A stretch of 64,000 bases of DNA. Origin: CAWEHU01 sp963808965 (GTDB lineage Bacteria; Pseudomonadota; Alphaproteobacteria; Acetobacterales; Acetobacteraceae). The stretch's first letter is position 1, and each line of letters starts with the position of its first letter. Below are positions 1 to 10,252 of the stretch, one piece after another. The notes under the pieces were generated by a model. That model was not told where the DNA came from and did not search any database. It worked only from the letters and a program-made list of their open reading frames with translations. A program made the translations under genes and the position numbers. The stretch is taken from contig CAWEHU010000005.1 in the NCBI GenBank assembly GCA_963808965.1, positions 1-64,000 on the forward strand. Reading direction: 5' to 3'.

Positions 1-23
1 ATTCCGGGCCGGGTCCACTCGCG

Positions 24-981
24 TCAGAAATGGCTCCAGCCGCCCGCGGCAAGCGGTAACGGCTGCCCCGCCTCCGAGAGCACGGTGACGCCCGGCTCCC
101 CCGTCCGGAACACCCCGATGCGCGTCAGCTGAACGCCGGCTTCCCGCGCACGCTCGACCAGCCGCGTCTCGACATCAGGCGGCAGGGCGAGGAGCAATTC
201 GTAATCGTCACCGCCGGTCAGGCACGTCGGGAGCCAGTCCGGGCCCGCGGCGCGCGCCGCCTCGGATAACGGCACCCGCGCCGCCTCGATCTCCGCCGCC
301 ACGCCCCCGGCCCGGCACAGATGCCCGAGGTCCTGGACCAAGCCGTCGGAAATATCCATCCCGGCCGAGGCGACGCCCCCGATCGGCAGGCCGACCCGCG
401 GCCTCGGCAAGCGGTAGCGGTCCAGCAAATGGCCGGACGGGTCGGCTAACCGCCCCTGCGCCACCGCGAGACCGAGCGCGCCGTCGCCGATCGTTCCGGT
501 GACCCAGATCGAATCCCCGGCACGAGCCCCTGCCCGCTTCACCGCTTGCGCCCGGCGCGACGTGCCCGATGATCGTGAGCGACAACGAGACCGGGCCAGG
601 GGTGGATGTGGTGTCGCCACCGAGCAGCGTCACACCGAACGCGGCCTGGTCCTGCGCCAGCCCGGCGGCGAAACCCGCGAACCATGCCTCCGATGTGTCG
701 CGAGGCGCGGAGAGCGTCACGAGATAGCCAAGAGGCGTCGCCCCTTTCGCCGCGAGATCCGACAGGTTCACCCGTAACAACTTGCGTCCGATCAGATCCG
801 GCGGGTCATCCGGCAAGAAATGCACCCCGGCGACCATCGCATCCGCGGTCAGCACAAGCTCCCGGCCCTGCGGCGGCGCCAGGATGGCAGCGTCGTCCTG
901 CAACCCGAGCGCACCCTCCCCGGCCAGCGGCGCGAAATAGCGCGCGATGAGCGCGAACTCGCCGGGAAGAGAGCCGGTCAC
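24..981 (-). CDS. thiL: Thiamine-monophosphate kinase, one frameshift
   Basis: ThiL phosphorylates thiamine monophosphate to thiamine diphosphate in the cytoplasm. The N-terminal half shows LQDDAAIL and LTADAMVAGVHFLP followed by LLGGDTT. The C-terminal half shows MDISDGLVQDLGHL and LTGGDDYELLLA, the usual ATP/Mg-binding aspartate motifs. The halves lie in two frames that meet near 554, where a GGG run seems to carry one extra base; start to stop is 3n+1. The GTG start at 981 overlaps the nusB stop as GTGA, so the two are probably translationally coupled. The family is certain. A real disruption is unlikely in a housekeeping gene, so I favour a sequence error. Confidence 0.9.
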
Positions 982-1510
982 CTCACCGCCGTTCCGGCGA
1001 ATTCGTCCGGCCGCAGCTTCCGGGCCAGCCGGTCGAGCACGCCGTTCGCCATGCGCGGTTCGTCGCCGGTGAAGAACCCGTGCGCCACGTCGAGATATTC
1101 GTTGATGACGACTTTCGCGGGCGGCCCCTCGTTCATCGCGAGCTCCGCAGCTCCCGCGCGCATGAGGGCCCGCAACACCGGGTCGATGCGCGCGAGCGGC
1201 CACTCGGCGGGAAGCGCGTCGGCGAGCATCCCGTCGAGCGTGTCCTGCTGCGCCACGGCGGCGCGAACGATGCGGGCGAACAAAGCGACCTCCGCGTCGG
1301 GCGCCCTGCCCTCCTCGAAGCCGCCTTCCGCGCCTTTGGCGCTCCCCGGCCATTCGCCCAGGCGATGGCGGACGAACTGGTCGATGACCGTTTCCGGGTT
1401 GTCCTGCGCCTGCTCGCTCTGAAACAGCGCCTGCACCGCGGCCACGCGCGACGCGGTTCGAGGCCGGCCGTGCGGCGGAGTCGCCCGCGCTTGGGGGAAG
1501 TCGGCGCCAT
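978..1510 (-). CDS. nusB: Transcription antitermination factor NusB
   Basis: NusB binds boxA RNA with NusE (ribosomal protein S10) and supports antitermination of rRNA operons. Recognisable segments are TASRVAAVQALFQSE near the N-terminus, ARIDPVLRALMRAGAAEL in the middle and PAKVVINEYLDVAHGFF near the C-terminus. I place the start at the ATG that overlaps the ribH stop as TAATG (1510). That ATG is out of frame with the body, and the length (3n+2) would fit two inserted bases in the first 70 nt. The alternative is an in-frame GTG at 1520. The gene sits between ribH and thiL, as is common in alphaproteobacteria. Confidence 0.88.
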
Positions 1511-1994
1511 TACGCCGCACCCAGCCGCCGGACCGCCGCGACCTGCAGCAAGGCGGCCGCCGCGGCCTCCGCACCCTTGTTGTGCCCGTCGGCACGGGCG
1601 CGTGCGAGCGCCTGCTCGACCGTGTGCACCGTCAGCACGCCCGCGCCGAGCGCGATGCCGTACTGCAGCGACACATGCATCAGTCCCGCCATCGTCTGCT
1701 GGCAAATGTAATCGTAATGGTCGGTCTCACCTTTCACCACGCAGCCGAGCGCCACGAAGCCGTCGAACCGGCGTGTGTCCCCGCAACGCGATCCGAATCG
1801 CTTGCGGCAACTCGAACGCGCCTGCCACGTCCAGCCACTCGAAGCTCGCACCGGCTTCGCTGAGAATCGCGTTCCGCGCCGTCCGACATGCCTTGGACGA
1901 CGCGGCGGTAGTAAGGCGCCCGCACCACCAAGAGATGCGGCGCGGGACCTTCGACGCGCGGCGCGGCGGGCAGTTCCGCGTCCGCGGTGCTCAT
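1510..1994 (-). CDS. ribH: 6,7-dimethyl-8-ribityllumazine synthase, two frameshifts
   Basis: RibH condenses 5-amino-6-ribitylamino-uracil with 3,4-dihydroxy-2-butanone 4-phosphate to make lumazine, the penultimate riboflavin step. The pieces are HLLVVRAPYYRRVVQGM, then GASFEWLDVAGAFELPQAI in a second frame, then FVALGCVVKGETDHYDYIC and GVLTVHTVEQALAR in a third. The conserved phosphate-binding KGETDHYDY segment and the GAFELP segment are intact. Breaks lie near 1865 and 1780. The gene is 3n+2 long, which fits two inserted bases. It starts 22 nt after the ribB stop and ends in the nusB start, so it belongs to the rib operon. Confidence 0.9.
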
Positions 1995-2016
1995 GGCGCG
2001 CTTTGGATCGAAACGC

Positions 2017-3144
2017 TCATGCGTCCTCGATCCGCCGCTGGTCGACGATGTTCAGACCGTAGCCCTCCAGTCCGACGATCGTGCGCTGCGTGTTGGACAG
2101 GAGCACCATGTCCTTGATACCGAGATCGAGCAGGATTTGAGCGCCGATGCCGTAATCGCGCAATTCGCGCTGGGGCCGCGTGGCGCCCGCGAGTTTGCGC
2201 ACGCGCTCCGAAAGCGCGGTCGGCCGGTGCTCGCGGATCAGCACGACGACGCCCCGCCCTGCCTGCTCGATCATTCGCATGGCGTTGTGCAGAAAAATCC
2301 AGTGCGGGCCGCCGGTCATATCGTCCAGCAGATCGACGGCGTGCATCCGGACGAGCACCGGCTCCTCGCCCGCAGAGATCGCCCTTCACCAGCGCGAGGT
2401 GCTCGGCGTACTCGACCGTGTTCGCATAAACGATCACTCGCCAGTCGCCGCCCGCGACGTGGCGGATCGTGCCCTCCTCCACGCGCCGCACCAGCCGTTC
2501 GGTGCGGCGCCGATAGGCGATGAGATCGGCGATCGTAGCCGAGCTTGAGGTTGTGCCGCTGCGCGAAGGCGACGAGATCCGGCAGCCGCGCCATCGTGCC
2601 GTCGTCGTTCATGATCTCGCAGATCACGCCGGCCGGGTTGAGGCCCGGCCAGCCGCGCGATGTCGACCGCGGCCTCGGTGTGGCCGGCGCGGACCAGCGC
2701 GCCGCCCTTCGCGCGCGATCAGCGGGAACACATGGCCGGGCGTCACGATGTCGTCGCGCCCGCACTCCGGGTTGATCGCCACGGCGACGGTGTGCGCGCG
2801 ATCGGCGGCCGAGATGCCGGTCGTGACGCCCTCGCGCGCCTCGATGGAGACGGTGAAGGCGGTCTGGTGCCGCGTGCCGTTCTGCTGCGCTCATCAGCGG
2901 CAGGCCGAGCTGCTCGACGCGATGGCGGGTCAGCGCGAGGCAGATCAGGCCGCGCGCGTGCCGTGCCATGAAATTGATCGCATCCGGCGTCGCGAACTGC
3001 GCGGGAATGACGAGATCGCCTTCATTCTCCCGGTCCTCGTCATCGACCAGGATGAACATGCGCCCGTTGCGCGCCTCCTCGATCAGCTCCTCGGCTGCTC
3101 GAAAGGTAATCGGAGAGGCTGGCCGTCCGCAGATCATGCTTCAT
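2017..3144 (-). CDS. ribB: 3,4-dihydroxy-2-butanone 4-phosphate synthase with degenerate GTP cyclohydrolase II domain, several frameshifts
   Basis: The N-terminal domain is RibB, which converts ribulose 5-phosphate to the four-carbon precursor of lumazine. Visible are ILVDDEDRENEGDLVIPAQ and, in another frame, EAREGVTTGISAADRA. After NPAGVICEIMNDDGTMARL the C-terminal domain resembles GTP cyclohydrolase II (VRMHAVDLLDDMTG, LRDYGIGAQILLDLG, YGLNIVDQRRI). It lacks the zinc-binding cysteines of that enzyme, where SEC and RCDC segments would be expected. This is the RibBX type, so GTP cyclohydrolase II should be encoded elsewhere. The ATG at 3144 overlaps the ribE stop as ATGA, although the frame must change a few codons in. 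Confidence 0.87.
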
Positions 3145-3757
3145 CGGAACTCCCCAGCTCGTGCGACGTAGCGGGCCAGCATGTCGATCTCGATATTCAC
3201 CGCGATCGCCCGGCCGCAGCGATGCCGAAACGTGTCACGGACTGCGGTGTGCGGGATGATGTTGACGCCGAAGGTGCTCGCCCTCGACCTCGTTCACCGT
3301 GAGCGACACGCCATCGACCGCGACGCTCCCCTTCGATGCGATGAACCGGGCGAGCCCGTCGGGGACGCGAAATCGCCAGCGCGTCGAGCCGTGTTCGGGT
3401 GCAGCCGATAGCGGCCTCGCCTACCCCATCCACATGGCCGGAGACGAGGTGGCCGCCCAATTCGTCCCCGACCCGGAGCGGGCGCTCCAGATTGACCGGC
3501 CGTTCCGGCGCGCCAGCTCGCCGAGGGTGGTCTTGGACAGCGTCTCCGCCGAGGCGTCGGCGGCGAACCAGTCCGGCCCGAGCTCGACCGCGGTCAGGCA
3601 GCAGCCCGAGCAGGCGATCGATGCGCCGACCCCGGCGCCTTCCGGACTCGGATCGGAAAGCCGGGGGCGTGCCGATTGTGAGCCGCATGTCCCTGCCCTC
3701 GCCCAGTGGGGCGATCCGCCGGACCGTGCCGAGCGCGGTGACGATGCCGGTGAACAT
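3141..3757 (-). CDS. ribE: Riboflavin synthase alpha chain, several frameshifts
   Basis: Riboflavin synthase dismutates two lumazine molecules into riboflavin and the pyrimidine precursor. The start MFTGIVTALGTV is diagnostic. Later pieces in shifted frames include NLERPLRVGDELGGHLVSGHVDG and, near the end, IEIDMLARYVARAGEF. The usual two lumazine-binding barrels are both represented. At least three frame changes are needed, and the length is 3n+2. The ATG follows the ribD stop directly (TGAATG), and the stop overlaps the ribB start, so ribD-ribE-ribB are tightly coupled. Confidence 0.88.
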
Positions 3758-4894
3758 TCAGGCCCTGCCCTGCGCGAATTCGGTCAGCACGTCGTCGCCG
3801 AGCGGCGTCACGGAGACGCGCTGCGAAGCGAGGCATGGACGCGAGGCTTCGGACGCCGAAGGCCTGCACCGCCGGCCAGCCATCCGCGCCCATGACCGAA
3901 GGCGCATGGAACCAGGCGATCCGGTCCACCAGATCGGCCCGCAGCAGTGGCGGCCGCGAGCTGCGCGCCGCCCTCGACCAGAACCCGGTTGATACCCGCC
4001 TCGGCCAGCGCGGCAAGCGGCATCGCTCGAGATCGACGCCTATTTCGGCAGCCCGGCACTTCGAGCAGCTCGACCCCGAGCTCGGCGAAGGCGCGGCGGC
4101 GCTCGGGATCGGCGCCTTCCCGGATCGCGATCCAGGTCGGGACTTCGCGCGCCGTCGCGACGAGCTGTGACGCGGAGCGGGGTGCGAAGGTGGCTGTCGG
4201 CGACCACGCGGACAGCTGGGTTGGGCCGGAAACCCGGGCATGCGGCAGGTCAGCGCCGGGATCGTCGGTCAGCACGGTGCCGACGCCGACCATCACCGCG
4301 TCGTGCCGGCCGCGCAGCGCGTGCGCCGCGCGGCGCGCCGCCTCGCCGGTGATCCAGCGGCTCTCGCCCGGTATGGGTCGCGATCCGGCCGTCGAGGGTG
4401 GAGGCGAGCTTCAGCGTGACCAGCGGACGGCCCCGGCGCGACCCGGCTGCGGAAACCCGGCGACCACCTCGGCGGCCTCGTCGTGCAGCATGCCCTCCTC
4501 GACCGCGATGCCCGCTGCGCGCAGCCGGGCGATGCCCGCCCCATCCACCCGCGGGTCGGGATCGCGGATCGCGATCACCACACGAGCCACGCCCGGCGGC
4601 GATCAGCGCGTCGGTGCAGGGCGGCGTCTGGCCCCAGTGGCAGCAGGGCTCCAGCGTCACGTAGACCGTCGCACCCGCGCGCCGCCTCGCCCGCCATCTC
4701 CAGGGCGACGGTCTCGGCGTGCGGGCGGCCGCCCGGCGCGGTGACGGCCCGGCCCACAACGCGGCCGTCCTGCACCACCACGCAGCCGACCGAGCGGATT
4801 GGGCCAGGTGTTGCCGACGCCCCGCCGCGCGAGCGCGAGGGCTGCGCGCATATGGCGCGGCGTCCTCCGCCGTGCTGCCGGATGGCTCGGCCAT
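3758..4894 (-). CDS. ribD: Bifunctional pyrimidine deaminase/reductase RibD, several frameshifts
   Basis: RibD deaminates and then reduces the pyrimidine intermediate of riboflavin synthesis. The N-terminal deaminase domain shows the zinc ligands PHAETVALEMA and TLEPCCHWGQTPPC in different frames. The C-terminal reductase domain shows RPLVTLKLASTLDGRIAT and VMVGVGTVLTDDP. The end reads LGDDVLTEFAQGRA and then stop. The full span is about 379 codons, close to the family size, but the frame changes many times. It begins 8 nt after the nrdR stop. I chose the ATG at 4894 because the deaminase homology starts about 15 residues later. Confidence 0.88.
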
Positions 4895-4902
4895 GGCCGC
4901 GG

Positions 4903-5359
4903 CTATGTGGTCTCGCCCAGCGAACCCAGGAAGTCCTCGAAATCCTTGGCCTCGCGGAAATTCCGATAGACGCTGGCGAAGCGGACATAGGCGACGGGAT
5001 CCACCTCTCGCAGCGTGTCCATCACCAGTTCGCCGATCTGCTTGCTCGGGATGTCGCTCTCGCCGCTACGCCTCGAGCTGGCGGACGATGCCGTTGACGA
5101 TGCGCTCGATCCGCTCCTCCTGGATCGGCCGCTTGCGCAGCGCGATGCGGATCGAGCGGGCGAGCTTGTCGCGGTCGAACGGCACCCGCCGCGCGTCCGA
5201 CTTCACCACGGTCAGCTCGCGCAGCTGCACCCGCTCGATCGTGGTGAAGCGCTGGCCGCAATTGGCGCAGAAGCGGCGGCGCCGGATCGCGCCGCTGTCC
5301 TCGGTCGGGCGGCTGTCCTTCACCTGGGTGTCGTCGTGGCCGCAGAACGGGCAGCGCAT
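4903..5359 (-). CDS. nrdR: Transcriptional repressor NrdR, one frameshift
   Basis: NrdR is a zinc-ribbon/ATP-cone repressor of ribonucleotide reductase genes. The N-terminus MRCPFCGHDDTQVKDSR and FCANCGQRF give the four-cysteine zinc ribbon. The ATP-cone follows (VVKSDARRVPFDRDKLARS). A premature stop appears after RQLEA. Skipping one base near 5068 restores SGESDIPSKQIGELVMDTL and VAYVRFASVYRNF, ending at 4903. The repaired length of about 151 residues matches the family. It lies 6 nt after glyA, the standard glyA-nrdR-ribD order. Confidence 0.92.
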
Positions 5360-5365
5360 CGGAGA

Positions 5366-6692
5366 TCAGCGGCCGGTACCTGAACGCCCTGGCCGATAGA
5401 TCGGGAAGCGGGCGCACAGCGCCTGCACGCGCTGCGCCGACCGCCGCCTCGGCCGCGGCGTTCGAGCCGTCGTTGGAGCGCGACAGCCCTTCCAGCACCT
5501 CGTCGATCATCAGCCCGATCTCGCGGAACTCGGCCGGCGCCGAAGCCGCGCGTGGTGGCGGCCGGGGTGCCGAGCCGGATGCCGGAGGTGACGGCGGGCT
5601 TCTCCGGATCGAACGGGATCGCGTTCTTGTTCGCGGTGATGTGCGCCCGCTCGAGGCTCGCCTCGGCCGCCTTGCCGGTGACGCGCTTGGGGCGAAGATC
5701 GACCAGCATCAGATGGCAGTCGGTGCCGCCGGTGACGATCGCGAGGCCCTGCTCGACCAGGGTTTCGCGCCAGCACCTTGGCGTTGTCCGCGACCGCTTT
5801 CTGATAGGCGCGGAACTCGGGCCGCAGCGCCTCGCCGAAGGCCGCCGCCTTGCCGGCGATCACGTGCATCAGCGGCCCGCCCTGCAGGCCGGGGAACACC
5901 GCCGAGTTGATCTTCTTGCCGATCTCCGGGTCGTTGGCGAGGATCATGCCGCCGCGCGGGCCGCGCAGGGTCTTGTGCGTCGTGGTGGTGACGACATGGG
6001 CGTGCGGCAGCGGGCTCGGGAAGATGCCGGCCGCGACCAGCCCGGCGAAATGCGCCATGTCCACCATGAAATACGCGCCGACCTCGTCCGCCACGCGGCG
6101 GATGCGGGCGAAGTCGATGAAGCGCGGATAGGCGGAGCCGCCGGCGATGATGAGCTTCGGCTGCTCGGCGCGGGCCAGCCGCTCCAGCTCCTCGTAGTCG
6201 AGCAGCCCGTCCTCGCGCCGCACGCCGTATTGCACGGCGCGGAACCATTTGCCGGACAGGTTCGGCGGCCGCGCCGTGCGTCAGGTGGCCGCCGGCGGCG
6301 AGGCTCATGCCGAGGATCGTGTCGCCCGGCTTCAGCAGGGCGAGGAACACCGCCTGGTTCGCCTGCGCGCCGGAATGCGGCTGGACGTTGGCGAACTCGC
6401 AGCCGAACAGCTGCTTGGCGCGGTCGATCGCGAGCTGCTCGGCCACGTCGACATACACGCAGCCGCCGTAGTAGCGCCGGCCGGGATAGCCCTCGGCGTA
6501 TTTGTTGGTGAGCACGCTCCCTTGCGCCTCCAGCACGGCGGCGGAGACGATGTTCTCGCTCGCGATCAGCTCGATCCCGTCCTGCTGGCGGTCGAGCTCG
6601 GCGCTGATGGCGTCGGCCAGCTCGGGGTCGGTCTCGGCGAGCGGGGCGGCGAAGAACCGCGCGAGGCTGGCGGCGGGCGACTGCTCGTTCAT
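5366..6692 (-). CDS. glyA: Serine hydroxymethyltransferase, four frameshifts
   Basis: GlyA is a PLP enzyme that interconverts serine and glycine and charges tetrahydrofolate with one-carbon units. The N-terminus LIASENIVSAAVLEAQGS and YAEGYPGRRYYGG is intact. The PLP lysine is in TTTTHKTLRGPRGG. The C-terminus ends QALCARFPIYRPGRSGTGR. Single-base insertions near 6268, 5764, 5540 and 5430 explain the frame changes, and the total is 3n+1. The ATG at 6692 precedes MNEQSPAASLARFF. This is the first gene of the operon running through nrdR, the rib genes, nusB and thiL. Confidence 0.93.
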
Positions 6693-6834
6693 CCAAAATG
6701 CTCCCGTAGCGCCGGGTCCGGGGCGGGACCGGGCGAGGCGCACCTCTAACATGGGCGGGTCGGGGCTCAAACGGGGGTGAACCTCCCTGCCCTTGATTGC
6801 CGAGATGGGCCGACTTTCGCAGCCGCCCTTAAGC

Positions 6835-7046
6835 CTACCGGAACAGTTCGCCGTGCGATCCCAGCCGGACAAGTTGCAGCGTTTCCGCGTCTGGCTTCCG
6901 ATAAATCAGCAGCAAATCCGGGCGTACATGGCATTCACGGCGATCGGCCCAATCGCCGGAGAGAGCATGATCCCTGTTGGATGCTGGCAAGAGCCGGTCA
7001 GCGGCCAGCCGTTGGATCTAACCCGGCGAGATCGCGTTTGAATGCA
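6835..7046 (-). pseudogene. YafQ-like mRNA interferase toxin remnant
   Basis: No intact ORF exists here. The minus strand encodes AFKRDLAGLDPTAGR and then, in another frame, NRDHALSGDWADRRECHVRPD, LLLIYRK and LVRLGSHGELFR, ending at 6835. The RDHxLxGDW, ECHVRPDxLLIY and LVRxGSHxELF segments are the core of the RelE-superfamily YafQ toxin. The first eight or so residues and roughly a dozen from the middle appear missing. It directly follows the antitoxin remnant, the normal antitoxin-toxin order. YafQ cleaves mRNA on the ribosome; this copy should be inactive. Confidence 0.75.
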
Positions 7047-7318
7047 TTAGTCGGCTGGATCGTCCGCATTCAAGGCGTTCATCATTTCCGCGACGGAGCT
7101 ATATCTCTTGCCCTCTCCGCGCCGCGCTTCTTCCATCGCCCCGACTGTTTCATCATTCGGCACCTTGACGTCGAACGGCAGAGCCTTTTCGCGCGCAATC
7201 CGCACCATCAGAAGCCGGATGGCGTCCGAGACGGACAGCCCCATTTGTTCGAGCACTTGGGCCGCTTCCTCTTTCACCTGCCGTCGATCCGGGCACGCAC
7301 GATGGTATCGGTTGCCAT
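7047..7318 (-). pseudogene. RelB/DinJ-family antitoxin, frameshifted
   Basis: MATDTIVRARIDG at the N-terminus is followed, in a different frame, by QVKEEAAQVLEQMGLSVSDAI, RLLMVRIAREKALPFDVKVPN and a hydrophilic tail. This is the ribbon-helix-helix antitoxin layout of DinJ: N-terminal DNA-binding fold and C-terminal toxin-binding region. The span is 3n+2, which fits loss of one base near 7285 (GGC CAG read as GGCAG). The base loss differs from the base gains seen in the core genes. The stop TAA overlaps an ATG for the toxin remnant (TAATG). Confidence 0.75.
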
Positions 7319-7485
7319 AGTTCATTGTAGCGACAAAGAGGCTCGAAACGCAACTTACCTCGTTCTTTCTGGAACACGGCCGAGCACGGCCGCGTCTTGA
7401 GACCAACAGTTGCACCCCTTATAGACGTCTGGTTTCCGCAGCTGTACGAGCCAATCACTGCACTCCTCGCCGACCCCACCCCAAA

Positions 7486-10203
7486 ATGATCGGACCGAAG
7501 CCTTCATCGCGCGCTGGCAGGGGCGCGAGGGAGGGCAGGAGCGGGCGAACTACGCGCTCTTCCTGACCGAGCTTTGCGAGGTTCTGGGCGTCGCCCGCCC
7601 GGACCCGGCTTCGGCCAGCACCGAGGAAAACGATTACGTGTTCGAGCGCGTGGTGGAGGAGCGCGCGGCTGACGGCTCCGTCTCGTATCGGCGGATTGAT
7701 CTCTACAAGCGCGGCTCCTTCGTGCTCGAAGCGAAGCAGTCGCGGCAGAAGGGCGGGGCGAAAGAGATCGCCGGGCAAGCCGAGCTCTTCGCCAAGTCCG
7801 AACCGCTCCGGCGCGGCGCGCGCGGCGCGAGCCGGAGCTGGGACGTGCTGATGGTGAACGCGCGCCGCCAGGCCGAGGGCTATGCCCGCGCGCTCCCGGT
7901 ATCGCATGGCTGGCCGCCCTTCATCCTGGTCTGCGACGTCGGCCATCTAATCGAGGTTTATGCCGACTTTTCCGGCCAGGGAAAGAATTACGCGCAATTT
8001 CCCGATCGGCAGTCATTCCGGATTTATCTCGAAGACCTGCGGCGGCCGGAGGTCCGGAAGCGGCTCGCTGGCATCTGGACGGACCCGCTCTCGCTCGACC
8101 CAGCGCGCGAGTCTGCGCGGGTTACACGCGCTATCGCCGAGCGGCTTGCCGCCGTCTCGAAAGCGCTGGAGCGCGGCGGCCACAAGGCGGAAGAGGTCGC
8201 GATGTTCCTCATGCGGTGCCTCTTCACGATGTTCGCGGAAGACGTCGAGCTGCTACCAGAGAAGTCGTTCAAGAGCGTCCTGCAACGCTGCGAGCAAGAT
8301 CCATCCAAGCTGCAATACATGATCGGCCAGCTTTGGGAGGCGATGGACCAAGGCGGTTTCGCCTTCGCCATCGAGAGCAAGGTCAAGCAGTTCAACGGCG
8401 AGTTCTTCAAGACGCGCACGGTTCTGCCGCTCGCGCGCGAGGAGATCGGCGAGCTGCGCCGCGCCGCCGAAAATGACTGGCGCGAGGTCGATCCCTCCAT
8501 TTTCGGCACATTGCTGGAGCAGGCGCTCGATCCGAAGGAGCGCCGCCGTCTCGGCGCGCACTACACGCCGCGCACTTATGTGGAGCGGCTGGTCGTCGCG
8601 ACCATTATCGAGCCCCTGCGCACGAATGGGACGGAGTGCTTTCAACCGCCGAGCGCCAGAAATCGGAGGGAAAGGGCAAGGAGGCGGTCGCGACCGTGCG
8701 CGACTTCCACGAGAAGCTGTGCAAGACGCGGATACTCGACCCGGCCTGCGGCACCGGCAACTTCCTTTACGTCTCGCTTGAGCTCTTGCGATGACTGTTG
8801 GCCAGGCGGGCCGGTGGCCGGGTACTGTCCACGAAGTCACTTACGAGGCCGGCCTGGACACGGACCAGCCGATCATCGCGCTCCGATCCACACGAGGCGA
8901 CGTCAATCCCGATCTCACTGTCGGAGTCGATCTGACCACGGCAGATCCCTTAAATGCCAATAAGGGGCTGGCCTCGATGGGTCCTGCTCTTGGAGGAAGA
9001 GGTTTTGTGGTCTCCGCTGCTCAAGCCGAGTTCATGATGGGAGACAGCCAACTGCCATTCTTGAGGAAACTGACAACGGGGAGAGACATAACTGGTCGCC
9101 ATCGAAATAGGTTCGTGATTGACGTAAGAGATTACGCCGACGAAGACGCACTCAGGCGTGCGCTGCCAAGGGTGTACCAGCATCTGAAGGCAACAGTTTA
9201 CCCTACACGAAAGGAAAACAATGATCTAAGGCTCAAGGGGGTGTGGTGGAAATTCCGACGGTCAAATGACATATACTTCAGCTTCATCCGCGGGCTAAAA
9301 AGATATCTCGCGACCGTGGAAACCACTAAGCACAGGATCTTTGTGTTTGTTAACGAAGACGAGCTACTGGAGCACGGGGTAGTAGGGTTCGGATTTGATG
9401 AAGCGTTTCCTCTCGGCGTACTTTCCAGCCGCATTCACGTATGTTGGGCTCTGGCCAACGGCGGCACGCTAGAGGATAGGCCGCGATACAACAAAGACAT
9501 CTGCTTCGATCCGTTCCCCTTCCCGCCGGCCGTTGATCTCCAGAAACATCGCATCGGTGAGCTCGCGGAAGAACTCGACGCGCACCGCAAGCGCGTGCTG
9601 GCAGAGCATCCGCATCTCACGCTGACCGGCCTTTACAACGTGCTCGAAAGGCTCCGCGAGGGCGCGAGCCCGGACGCTCTGAACGCCGCCGACCGCCGCA
9701 TCTTCGATGACGAACTCGCGCTGATCCTGAAAGAGCTGCATAATAGGCTCGATACGGCCGTAACCGATGCTTATGGCTGGCCCGCCGATCTCTCCGACAA
9801 CGAAATCCTCGCCCGTCTGGTCGTTCTCAACAAAGAGCGTGTGAAAGAGGAGGCGCGCGGCCAGGTGCGCTGGCTGCGGCCGGAATATCAGATCCCGCGC
9901 TTCGGCTCGGAAGCGCAGAAAGCGGAACTGAGGCTCGTGGGCGGCGCGATGCGGGAGGAAGCAGCGGCCGCGAGCGCGGGGCCGAGGCCCTCTTCCCTTC
10001 CGACGACTTGGCGCAGACCGTCGCCGTGCTATCGGCGCTCGCCGCGACCTCCGCACCGGCGGACAGGGCCGCCATCGCGACCCGCTTCCGCCAAGGCCGC
10101 CGCATCGCGCCGCAGGTGGAGGCGGTGCTAGCGTCGCTCGCACGCACGGGGGCTCGTCAGCACGAGGGACGGCCGGAGCTTCTTGCTCCATCGTGCGGCG
10201 TAA
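7486..10203 (+). pseudogene. MmeI-like type IIL restriction-modification enzyme, internal deletion and frameshifts
   Basis: This was a single-chain nuclease-methyltransferase-specificity protein. The N-terminus (EAFIARWQGREGGQERANYAL) leads to a PD-(D/E)xK nuclease motif in RIDLYKRGSFVLEAKQ. A helical spacer and the lead-in LGAHYTPR follow, then SAM motif I DPACGTGNFL near 8738-8767 in a shifted frame. At about 8780 the sequence jumps to MTVGQAGRWPG and the target-recognition/C-terminal half (VWWKFRR, DICFDPFPFP), ending SFLLHRAA. The region with the catalytic NPPF/Y motif IV is missing. Further frame changes lie near 8620 (-1), 9960 (-1) and 10150 (+1). The specificity part (about 8940-9440) is visibly more AT-rich than its flanks, which suggests transfer. 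Confidence 0.85.
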
Positions 10204-10252
10204 ACCCTTGCGCCGTTTTCCGTCACACAACCATCAGTATCAAATTCCTGGG

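Noticed and set aside
4903..5359. Programmed +1 frameshifting in nrdR and other core genes
   Set aside because: Breaks occur in too many unrelated genes, at sites with no shared slippery codon, stop codon or stimulatory structure. Insertion errors explain them better.
3141..6692. FMN riboswitch controlling the rib genes
   Set aside because: The rib genes are packed with overlaps or gaps under 25 nt, leaving no leader. No RFN-like conserved blocks were seen upstream of glyA.
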